From NCBI RefSeq assembly GCF_002006355.2, contig NZ_CP096980.1, positions 558,001 through 622,000 of the forward strand: 64,000 nt of DNA, in the 5' to 3' direction. This document shows, one piece after another, positions 1 through 8,553 of the stretch; position 1 is the stretch's first letter; each line of letters begins with the position of its first letter. The notes under the pieces were generated by a model. That model worked only from the letters and a program-made list of their open reading frames with translations. It had not been told where the DNA came from and ran no database searches. The position numbers and the translations under genes are program-made. The DNA comes from Clostridium felsineum DSM 794. GTDB lineage: Bacteria; Bacillota; Clostridia; Clostridiales; Clostridiaceae.

Positions 1-3000
1 ATATTAGAGGATGGCTATGTAGGCAGAATTAAGCTTAAGGGTGATACAATTTCTCAAGGATACTATTTAGGGGAAAATAAAATAGGAAAACTTGAAGTAG
101 ATGATCTTGGCTGGTTTGATACAGGGGATATCGGATTTGTAATTAACAACTTTCTTACGATTATCGGAAGAAGTAAAGATGTCATTATAATTAACGGTAA
201 GAATGTATACCCCAATGATTTTGAGGCTATTATTTGTGAAAGCTTAAATATACCTAAGGCTTTTGTAGCAGTTACAGGTATTTATAATAATGCGGAAAGT
301 GTTGATGAAATAGTAGCTTTTATAAAAAATAATATTGCAAATGTTGAGGACGCCACTAATATTGTAAAAAGAAAAGTGAAAAATAGAACTGGTTACAATA
401 TAAAGGATGTTGTATTTATTGATGAAATACCAAAAACCTCTAATGGAAAAATTATGCGATATAAATTAGTGGAGATGTATAATAGTAAAAATAATGGTAA
501 CGATAAGAAAGCTAATAAGAAAAAATTAGTTAGTAAAGTAATGCGGATAATAAGAGAAGTAATTGAGGATGATACAATTGAGGCTACTGATGAAATTTTC
601 GATTATAATATATCATCTATCAAGATAATGCGTATAGTTAGTTTAATAAAAACTAAGCTGGGTTATGACGGAAAAATAAAAAATTGGATTAATAGTGAGA
701 CTTTCCATGATTTTATAAAGACATTACGCGAGGGAAAAGAAGAAGTAAGTGAGCTTATAGCCTTAGAAAGTAATAATCAGTATAATGAATTTGAACTTAG
801 TAGTGTGCAGATGGCATATTTGGTTGGAAGAAATGCTGATTTTGAATTAGGAAATACATCAACTCATGCATATATAGAAATTGAAGCTAATCTTGATATT
901 GAAAAGTTTAATAATAGTGTTCAAAAAGTGATAGAAAAGCAACCAATGCTTAGAACTATTGTAATGAGTAGTGGGAAGCAAAAGATTTTAGAAAAAGTTG
1001 AACCATATAACATAGAAGTTATAGATATATCATCAAAAGACAAAGTAGAAAAGGAAAAAATTATAGTTGAAGAGAGACATAAAACAGAAAGCTTTGTTTT
1101 TGATGCAAATAAGTGGCCATTATTTGAATTTAAGGCAATAAAATTAGATGAAAATTTATATGAATTAATGTTTGGAATTGATATGCTCATTGCAGATGGT
1201 GCAAGTATTCAATTGATATTTAAGCAGATATATGATGTATATAATGGAAAAGAATTAAGAGATAAGAGGGTTACTTTTAAAGACTATATTATGTACATAA
1301 AAAATTTGAAAAATAGCAGTAAATATATTGCAGATAAAAAATACTGGGAGACTAAAGTTAGGGACATGGAGTCACCAGCAAATTTGCCATTGAAAAATCG
1401 TATAGGTGCTGTGAAGACACCTTTATTTGGACGTAAAAGTTATTCTTTAGATAAGGAAAAATGGAGAATACTAACGGATAATGCTCAAAAAAACAATGTT
1501 AGAGTAACGTATATATTATTATATGCTTATGCAAAAGTATTAAGTAAATGGAGTAATCAAAGGAAACTAACAATTAATACAACTGTATTTAATAGACCTC
1601 AAATTCATGAAGATATTAACAGTATAGTTGGAGATTTTACAACATTAATGCTTGTTACTATAGATACAGATAAGTATAAAAATATTTATAAAGCAGCTAA
1701 ATATGTACAAGATGAGTTTTTAGATAGTATTGAACATAAGGATTATGATGGAGTAAATGTTGTAAGAGATTATTGTAAATATAATAATATAAGTTTTAAA
1801 TCAGCAGTAATGCCAATTGTGTTTACTTCTATGTTATTTGGTGAGAATAATGAATTTAATAATTTCGTCGAAAAAATAGGACAGGTAAAACACTTATCCA
1901 GTCAAACATCGCAAGTATACCTTGATTATCAAGTAACCGAAACTGAAAATGAAGTTCTATTAACTTGGGATTATGTGAAAAATTTGTTCGATGAAGATGT
2001 TATTAATGCAATGTTTAAGGATTATATAATAATTTTAGACTCATTGGTTAGTAATATAGCAGAAGTTCAACTAAAAAATGCTGCGGCAGAGGAAATCTAT
2101 AAAAGGTATAATAACACAGAATTTTTTATAGAAGAGGATACCTTACATGGAATGTTTAAAAAACAGTGCGAAGTGACACCTGATAACATTGCTGTTAAAT
2201 TAAAAGAAAAAAGTTTGACATATAAAGAATTGGATGAGAAATCAGATAAATTAGCAGCATATTTATTGAATAAAGGTATTGGTAAGGGTAAATATGTAGC
2301 AATTATAACAGAAAGAAAAATAGAAAGTATTATTAATATACTTGGTATTTTAAAAACTGGAGCTGCATATGTACCAATTAACATTGATTATCCAAAGGAA
2401 AGAATAGAGAATATCAAGGACGAAACGGGAAGTTTTGATATATTAGATTCTTTTAAGTGTAGAAAGATATTAGATACACCAGAAATAATTAGTTCAAATA
2501 ATTTTGTGTATAACAATACGAATGATGTTGCTTATATTATTTATACATCAGGTAGTACAGGTAAGCCTAAAGGAGTAGTTATAAAACATAGTGCTGCTGT
2601 AAATACAATAAAAGATATAAATAACAGATTTAAAGTAGGAGAAAAAGATAAAATCATTGGTTTATCTTCTTTAAGCTTTGACTTATCAGTATATGATGTT
2701 TTTGGCGCATTATCTTGTGGAGCCGAGCTAGTGCTTGTAGAAGAACAAAGAGATATGGAGGAAGTTGATCATATAGTCAGAGAAGATAAAATTACTATAT
2801 GGAATTCAGTTCCAATGATTATGGAAATGTACGTTAATTATTTGAGTGATAAGGAAGAAGAAGTAATTGATTTTGATAACATACCAGAAATAACAACAGT
2901 ATTATTAAGTGGAGATTGGATTCCGGTGAATCTTCCGAATAAAATAAAGAATAAGTTTATTGATTGTGAGGTAATAAGTCTAGGAGGAGCTACAGAAGCT

Positions 3001-4503
3001 TCAATATGGTCTATATATTACCCAATAGAAGATGTGAAAGAAAATTGGACTAGCATACCATATGGATATCCATTAGGAAATCAAAAATATTATGTATTAG
3101 ATTATGATAAACAGATATGTCCTATAAATGTAAAAGGAGAACTATATATTGGTGGTGTAGGTCTAGCAAATGGATATTTTAAAGATGAAGAAAAAACAAA
3201 TAATTCTTTTATTGATCATGAAGAATATGGAAGAATATATAAAACTGGCGACATTGGAGTAATGACTCATAAGGGATGGATAGAATTTTTAGGAAGAGAA
3301 GACAGTCAAGTAAAAATAAGAGGATACCGTATTGAAATTACTGAAATAGAAACAGAAATTTTAAAATATTCTGGAATTAAAAAGGTAGTTGTTATAAATT
3401 CAAAGGATTCTAATAATATTGCTGCATTATATGGGTTTGTTGTTTCAGATGAAATTATAGATTTAAATAATCTTAGATATAAGTTATCGGAAAGATTACC
3501 AGATTATATGATACCTGAATATTTAATTCAAATTGAAGATATACCATTAATGCAAAATGGTAAGATTTCAAGAAAGAAGCTTATAGAAATAAAAAATGAG
3601 AGATTAAAAAATGTATCATATAAAGAACTAATTAAACCAGAGAATGAAATAGAAAAAAAACTTGTAAGGCTATGGGAATCAATACTTAAAATAGATAAGG
3701 TTAATATTGTTGACAATTTCTTTGAGCAGGGTGGTAATTCCATATTAACAATAAAGTTGATTTCAATGATTGAAAAGGAATTTAAATTAAAGATAAGTTT
3801 TAAAACATTTTTAACAAATTGTTCCATAAAGAAATTAGCACAAGTTATTGATAACGAAATTGGGAAAGTACAGATTGATTTTCAAACTGTTGAAAAAATT
3901 AGAGATGATGTTTTTAAAATTTCAGGTGGTGTAAATGATTCAAATGCATATATCATTAAAAATAATAAACATGCTGTATTAATTGATGCAGGATGCGCAA
4001 AGGAAAAAATAGAAAAGCTTCTTGATTATGAAGATTGTAGTTTATCTGCAATAATATTAACTCATGCACATTGTGACCATATATATTATGCTGATGAATT
4101 AAGGAAACTTAATGCTTCCAGATACGTGATGCATATAGAGGAGAAAGAATTTGCAAATGACATGGACAATAATGGCATGAATGCGGTTGAAAGGGAATTT
4201 ACATTAGATCCTAAGGATATATTTATAGGCAAAGAAAAAGAGATTATTGAAATTGATGATTTGAGATATGAAGTGTATCATACGCCAGGTCATACAAAGG
4301 GAAGCATATGTGTAAAGTACAAAGATCTTATTTTTACGGGAGATACAGTAGTTCCTGATAGCGAAGAAATACCTGATTTGCATTATGGTGATGAAGTAAT
4401 GCTTAAGAATACAAAGAATTATATTTTGAATAATTTTGATGATGACTTAACGGTATGTGCAGGGCACGGAGATATATGTAGATTAGGAAGTATAAAGAAA
4501 TAA
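1..4503 (+). CDS. Hybrid NRPS: FAAL–carrier–Cy–A(Cys)–PCP–MBL hydrolase (5' partial)
   Basis: The frame is open from base 1, so the gene begins upstream; the first internal GTG (376) is not the start. In-window residues 1-158 are the C-terminus of a fatty-acyl-AMP-ligase-like domain (TGD, then GRSKDVIIINGKNVYP, then NGK lysine). A carrier follows, with serine about 206 in a divergent NISSIK motif. Residues about 258-690 are a heterocyclisation (Cy) domain: AYLVGR at the front and D394-x4-D-x2-S instead of HHxxxDG. The A domain (about 700-1210, core YTSGSTGKPKG) gives the specificity residues D-L-Y-N-L-S-L-I-W by alignment to GrsA, the cysteine code. A PCP (GGNS, Ser about 1247) and a C-terminal metallo-beta-lactamase fold (THAHCDH about 1354-1360, PGHT, TGD, AGHGD) end the protein. 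Inferred job: load a fatty acid, condense it with Cys, cyclise to a thiazoline, and release it hydrolytically through the MBL domain. Confidence 0.9.
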   Translation: MLEDGYVGRIKLKGDTISQGYYLGENKIGKLEVDDLGWFDTGDIGFVINNFLTIIGRSKDVIIINGKNVYPNDFEAIICESLNIPKAFVAVTGIYNNAESVDEIVAFIKNNIANVEDATNIVKRKVKNRTGYNIKDVVFIDEIPKTSNGKIMRYKLVEMYNSKNNGNDKKANKKKLVSKVMRIIREVIEDDTIEATDEIFDYNISSIKIMRIVSLIKTKLGYDGKIKNWINSETFHDFIKTLREGKEEVSELIALESNNQYNEFELSSVQMAYLVGRNADFELGNTSTHAYIEIEANLDIEKFNNSVQKVIEKQPMLRTIVMSSGKQKILEKVEPYNIEVIDISSKDKVEKEKIIVEERHKTESFVFDANKWPLFEFKAIKLDENLYELMFGIDMLIADGASIQLIFKQIYDVYNGKELRDKRVTFKDYIMYIKNLKNSSKYIADKKYWETKVRDMESPANLPLKNRIGAVKTPLFGRKSYSLDKEKWRILTDNAQKNNVRVTYILLYAYAKVLSKWSNQRKLTINTTVFNRPQIHEDINSIVGDFTTLMLVTIDTDKYKNIYKAAKYVQDEFLDSIEHKDYDGVNVVRDYCKYNNISFKSAVMPIVFTSMLFGENNEFNNFVEKIGQVKHLSSQTSQVYLDYQVTETENEVLLTWDYVKNLFDEDVINAMFKDYIIILDSLVSNIAEVQLKNAAAEEIYKRYNNTEFFIEEDTLHGMFKKQCEVTPDNIAVKLKEKSLTYKELDEKSDKLAAYLLNKGIGKGKYVAIITERKIESIINILGILKTGAAYVPINIDYPKERIENIKDETGSFDILDSFKCRKILDTPEIISSNNFVYNNTNDVAYIIYTSGSTGKPKGVVIKHSAAVNTIKDINNRFKVGEKDKIIGLSSLSFDLSVYDVFGALSCGAELVLVEEQRDMEEVDHIVREDKITIWNSVPMIMEMYVNYLSDKEEEVIDFDNIPEITTVLLSGDWIPVNLPNKIKNKFIDCEVISLGGATEASIWSIYYPIEDVKENWTSIPYGYPLGNQKYYVLDYDKQICPINVKGELYIGGVGLANGYFKDEEKTNNSFIDHEEYGRIYKTGDIGVMTHKGWIEFLGREDSQVKIRGYRIEITEIETEILKYSGIKKVVVINSKDSNNIAALYGFVVSDEIIDLNNLRYKLSERLPDYMIPEYLIQIEDIPLMQNGKISRKKLIEIKNERLKNVSYKELIKPENEIEKKLVRLWESILKIDKVNIVDNFFEQGGNSILTIKLISMIEKEFKLKISFKTFLTNCSIKKLAQVIDNEIGKVQIDFQTVEKIRDDVFKISGGVNDSNAYIIKNNKHAVLIDAGCAKEKIEKLLDYEDCSLSAIILTHAHCDHIYYADELRKLNASRYVMHIEEKEFANDMDNNGMNAVEREFTLDPKDIFIGKEKEIIEIDDLRYEVYHTPGHTKGSICVKYKDLIFTGDTVVPDSEEIPDLHYGDEVMLKNTKNYILNNFDDDLTVCAGHGDICRLGSIKK

Positions 4504-5030
4504 AAAATATTACTAGAGGGGGGGCAAATTTCATATAAGATTTAACTGTATATATAAAATATGACATAAACCAAAATTAAATTAATTTATGTTTCCTCCA
4601 TGAATTTATTATACTTACTGATAGTTTACTATATTGTGTAAAAATATTTCGGGGGGAATAGAAATGTTACAGAACAAATACTTGTGAAATAGGTTTGTTG
4701 ATTGAATGATTGATGAGGATACATTACACATTGGTAAATATGCGTATAAATGTAGTTAATCAACATTGTGAAATAGACAAGGAAAGTCAGTACTTTACAA
4801 ATAAAAATATATTTGAAACGCCAGCATTTACGGTATATTTTACATATGATGGAGATGTTAATATATCTAAATATGGTGGAGACGGATATTATTTTGAATT
4901 AAACAAAAATGAAGTTTATTTACATTCAGTTGAAATGGGATATTCTAAAAATTAAATATAAATTTATGAAAATTAGGTTGAGATAAGATGCAAAAATATA
5001 ACATACTAGAATAATTAGGGGGTATAAATA
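4504..5030. other. Intergenic stretch inside the biosynthetic cluster, probable gene relics
   Basis: This 527-base gap separates two otherwise tightly packed megasynthase genes. It has two G-runs that look like ribosome sites: seven G at 4518-4524 with no start codon after it, and six G at 4651-4656 followed by ATG 4664 and only seven codons. It also contains a weak hairpin (ACATAAA / TTTATGT) and the small ORF at 4713. I read it as leftover ribosome sites and decayed coding sequence, but an untranslated or promoter role is possible. No clear terminator is seen. Confidence 0.4.
4713..4955 (+). CDS. Small hypothetical protein or gene remnant (80 aa)
   Basis: An ORF of about 80 codons reads MRIHYTLVNM at its start and ends in HSVEMGYSKN; a TTG one codon upstream (4710) is also possible. 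I do not recognise the family. It is rich in Tyr, Asn and Gly, with no signal peptide or membrane segment. There is no good ribosome site in front of it. The strong GGGGGG site at 4651-4656 serves an ATG at 4664 that stops after seven codons, which fits a longer gene broken by frameshift. It lies between the NRPS and KS genes on the same strand. Treat as uncertain. Confidence 0.3.
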   Translation: MRIHYTLVNMRINVVNQHCEIDKESQYFTNKNIFETPAFTVYFTYDGDVNISKYGGDGYYFELNKNEVYLHSVEMGYSKN

Positions 5031-8000
5031 ATGAGGGAGGACATTGCAATAATAGGGTTAGGTGGAATATTTCCAGATGCAATGGATTTTAGTGAATACT
5101 GGAGCAATATATTAAAGAAAAAGGATTCGGTAAAAGAAATTACAGATGAATTTTGGAATATAGATGATTTTTATGATTCTGATCGCAATAAGGAAGATAA
5201 AACATATGGTAAGGCAGCAGGAATAGTTAACAGCATTTCGTTTGATCCATTGGAATTTGGAATGCCACCAAAAGTTATGCAATCAGTCTCTGTAGAACAA
5301 CTATTTTCTCTTATAGTTGCAAAACAAGCACTTATAGATGCGGGGATGTATGGAGATAATGCTAAAAACTTTGATAAGGCAAGGACAGGAGTTATTATGT
5401 CTGCTGGAGTTGGAAAAACGGCAATGAATTTACATGGACGTACACTTGTACCAGGATTACGAAAAATAATGAAAAATAGTGGTGTACCGGATCAATTAGT
5501 AGATTTAACCTTAGAACGTTTTAAAAATACTTTGAATGATTGGGATGAAGCATCTAATCCAGGATATTTACCTAATGTTGTTCCAGGAAGAATAGCAAAT
5601 AGATTTAATTTTGGAGGAACAACTTGCAGTGTTAATGCAGCTTGTGGTAGTAGTTTAGCTGCTATTAAGTATGCTGTAACAGAATTATTAGAGGGTAACT
5701 GTGATGTAATGTTAGCAGGTGGAGTGAATTTGGATTGTTCAGCACATACTTTTATTTCATTTTCAAAGACTCAAGCATTATCTAAAACAAATAAAATTTG
5801 TCCATTTGATGAGAACGCAGATGGTATGGTACTTGGTGATGGAGTTGGAATAGTTGTACTAAAACGTCTACCGGATGCAAAACGTGATAATGATCGTATA
5901 TATGCATTAATAAAGGGTGTTGGAAGTTCTAGTGATGGTAAGTCAGAGAGTATTTTTGCGCCAAGTAAATCAGGACAAGTCCGTGCTATTAAAAATGCAC
6001 TTAAAAATGCGAACGTTCCTAAAAAAAGTATATCATTTATCGAGGCACATGGTACAGGCACCGCAAAAGGAGATGCTTGTGAATCAGATGCATTATCTGA
6101 AGTCTTCAACTCTAACAAGGAAGCTTCTCAGAAAATCATCTTAAGTAGTGTGAAAAGTCAAATTGGACACTTAAGATTAGCAGCAGGTATTGCAGGATTA
6201 ATAAAGGCAGCATTAGCCTTATATCATAAAAATTATCCGCCATCAATTAATGTTAAGCAATTAAATTCATCAATAAAAGAATCAAATTTATATGTTTTAG
6301 AAGATGCTAGACCTTGGATTTCAAATAGCAAAAATCCTATAAGAAGAGCGGGTATAAGTGCATTTGGATTTGGAGGAACGAATTTTCATGCTATATTGGA
6401 GGAAGCAGAATCTGAACAAATAGAAAAATATCGTCTAAATCAAATACCAGAAGAGGTTGTATTTTCTGCAACAACAAAAGATGAAATTATAAAAAAGATT
6501 AATGAGCTTTTGGAAAAACTCGAAGAAGATGCAACTATTTGGCATGATAGTACATATAAATACCGTATGGTAGAGGAAAATGAGAAGAGACTTGTATTTA
6601 TAGCGAGAAGTACTTTAGAGGTAAAAGAAAAATGCAATATAGCATTAAATAAATTAAGAGAAACTAATAAAGTTAAATGGCAAAAACAAGGTATTATTTA
6701 TAGAGAAAGTTCATTGGAATCTGGAAATAAGGTAGTTGCAATGTTTTCAGGACAAGGTTCTCAGTACGTTAATATGTTTGATGATGCGGCATGTGCATAT
6801 CCGGAAATTAGAAAGTCGTTATCAATAGTAGATGATGTAATGTTAGATAGTGGAGAGGTTCCAATTTCTGAATTAATTTATCCATTATATCATGACAAAG
6901 AAGAAGTTAAGGAGTTTGAGAAAAAATTAAAACAAACTGAAAATACACAAGCAGCACTTGCAACAATAGAAAGTTCTTTATATGATATTGCAAAAACAAG
7001 AGGATTTAGTGAAGATTATATGCTGGGGCATAGTTTTGGAGAATTAACAGCATTATATGCAGATCAGGTATTTGATAAAGAAACACTGATTAAATTATCT
7101 GTTGAGAGAGGCAAATGTATGTCTGAATCTTCAAAGGATGAAAAAACTGCTATGATGGCTGTATTTGATACAAAGGACTATGTAAGTAATATATGTAAGG
7201 GCTTTAATAAAATTTATATTGCAAATGAAAATAGTCCAAATCAAATTATAGTTGCAGGGAATGCAAGCCAATTACAAGAATTACAAAAGCGTGCGGAGGA
7301 AGATGAAGTACAAACTGCTATGTTAAAGGTATCGTGTGCTTTTCATTCAAATTATATGAGGGAAGCAAGCAAAAAATTTGAAAAGATACTTTCAAGAAGC
7401 GAATTACATAAGTCATCTGGAAGAGTAATAGCAAATTTAGATGCAAAATTTTATCCAAAAACAAAAACAAGTATTGTAAAAAGGCTAACAGCTCAAATTA
7501 CAAGTCCTGTTTTGTTTCAATCTTCTGTAGAAAAAGCATATGAAAATGGTGCTCGTGTATTTGTTGAATTTGGACCAGGTAAGGTTTTAAGTGCTTTAGT
7601 TAAGGATATATTATTGGAAAAAGAGGATGTTATTGTAATATCTATAAATGCAATAAAAACTGAAAGTGCATTATATCAAGTGGAATTAGCCTTTGCTCAA
7701 TTATTTGCGCTTGGAATGAAGATAAAAAGTGATCCATACAGGAGAATTTTAGACAGTAAGTATAAAAACAAACGAACTAAATCGTCATATGAAGTAAAGC
7801 CAACATTATTTCATTTAGAGGAAAAACAAAAAATAATTGATAATTCATTTGAAGCAGTTAACAAGTCAAAGTTTAGTAATGAAAATGAAATGAAGATAAA
7901 GGGTGATGAGAATAAAATGAGTAATAGAGTAAGTGAAATTTGTAAATTAAGAGAGTTAAATGCTTCTGTATTTGAAAATTTTATAAAAGTACAGAATGAA

Positions 8001-8552
8001 CAAATAAAGTGCATTAGTGAATTATTGGAGAAGAGTAGTGCAAAAACAGCATCAGATAGAAAAGATATTTTTGAATGTGTTAAAACCTTTCAAGATAATA
8101 GCATGAAGGCTTTTGAGATTTACTTTGAAAAGCAAAAGGTTGAAAAAATAAATAGCACAGTTGCTACTGTTATAAAAGAAGAGCCTAAAGATGAGATAGC
8201 AATAGATACAGATGAAGTTCCTTTACTAAATCAGGTTATAAAAGAAAAAGAGAATGAAAAAGCAGAGGAAGTAGTTGTTCAAGTTTCTGATAATAAAGAG
8301 TTTAATAAAATAGAAGAAATTACAATGGATATTATAAGTGAGAAGACAGGATATCCTAAAGACATGATAGAAAAAGAAATGGAATTGGAATCCGATTTAG
8401 GTGTTGATTCAATAAAAAGGGTTGAAATATTTTCCGAGATAAGTGATCAATTAAAAAGTTCTTTTACACCAGAAGATATTGAGGAGTTATCATTGTTAGC
8501 AACAATACAAGAAATTATAAATTATATTGGTAATAGTATTAAGGAGGCATAG
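5031..8552 (+). CDS. PfaA-like polyketide/secondary-lipid synthase, KS–AT–ACP
   Basis: This 1173-residue iterative type I synthase resembles the first half of PfaA of polyunsaturated fatty acid synthases. The ketosynthase (about 1-460) has the catalytic triad Cys205 (NAACGSS), His340 (EAHGTGT) and His380 (QIGHLRLAAG). The acyltransferase (about 565-880) has Ser668 in GHSFGELTALYA, the PfaA-type signature, and AFHS. A charged, helical linker (about 950-1080) leads to one carrier domain with Ser1127 in LGVDSIKRVEI, the Pfa-type ACP motif. PfaA normally carries several tandem ACPs and a fused KR; here there is one ACP and the KR is a separate gene one base downstream of the stop. Likely malonyl-using, chain-elongating core. 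Start ATG follows GGGGG with good spacing. Confidence 0.92.
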   Translation: MREDIAIIGLGGIFPDAMDFSEYWSNILKKKDSVKEITDEFWNIDDFYDSDRNKEDKTYGKAAGIVNSISFDPLEFGMPPKVMQSVSVEQLFSLIVAKQALIDAGMYGDNAKNFDKARTGVIMSAGVGKTAMNLHGRTLVPGLRKIMKNSGVPDQLVDLTLERFKNTLNDWDEASNPGYLPNVVPGRIANRFNFGGTTCSVNAACGSSLAAIKYAVTELLEGNCDVMLAGGVNLDCSAHTFISFSKTQALSKTNKICPFDENADGMVLGDGVGIVVLKRLPDAKRDNDRIYALIKGVGSSSDGKSESIFAPSKSGQVRAIKNALKNANVPKKSISFIEAHGTGTAKGDACESDALSEVFNSNKEASQKIILSSVKSQIGHLRLAAGIAGLIKAALALYHKNYPPSINVKQLNSSIKESNLYVLEDARPWISNSKNPIRRAGISAFGFGGTNFHAILEEAESEQIEKYRLNQIPEEVVFSATTKDEIIKKINELLEKLEEDATIWHDSTYKYRMVEENEKRLVFIARSTLEVKEKCNIALNKLRETNKVKWQKQGIIYRESSLESGNKVVAMFSGQGSQYVNMFDDAACAYPEIRKSLSIVDDVMLDSGEVPISELIYPLYHDKEEVKEFEKKLKQTENTQAALATIESSLYDIAKTRGFSEDYMLGHSFGELTALYADQVFDKETLIKLSVERGKCMSESSKDEKTAMMAVFDTKDYVSNICKGFNKIYIANENSPNQIIVAGNASQLQELQKRAEEDEVQTAMLKVSCAFHSNYMREASKKFEKILSRSELHKSSGRVIANLDAKFYPKTKTSIVKRLTAQITSPVLFQSSVEKAYENGARVFVEFGPGKVLSALVKDILLEKEDVIVISINAIKTESALYQVELAFAQLFALGMKIKSDPYRRILDSKYKNKRTKSSYEVKPTLFHLEEKQKIIDNSFEAVNKSKFSNENEMKIKGDENKMSNRVSEICKLRELNASVFENFIKVQNEQIKCISELLEKSSAKTASDRKDIFECVKTFQDNSMKAFEIYFEKQKVEKINSTVATVIKEEPKDEIAIDTDEVPLLNQVIKEKENEKAEEVVVQVSDNKEFNKIEEITMDIISEKTGYPKDMIEKEMELESDLGVDSIKRVEIFSEISDQLKSSFTPEDIEELSLLATIQEIINYIGNSIKEA

Positions 8553-8553
8553 T

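Noticed and set aside
376..378. GTG as the start of the NRPS gene
   Set aside because: The frame is open from base 1 and residues before 376 continue the AMP-ligase motifs (TGD, GRSKD), so the gene starts outside the window.
4664..4687. Seven-codon ORF behind GGGGGG
   Set aside because: Too short to call as a gene; kept only as evidence of decay in this gap.
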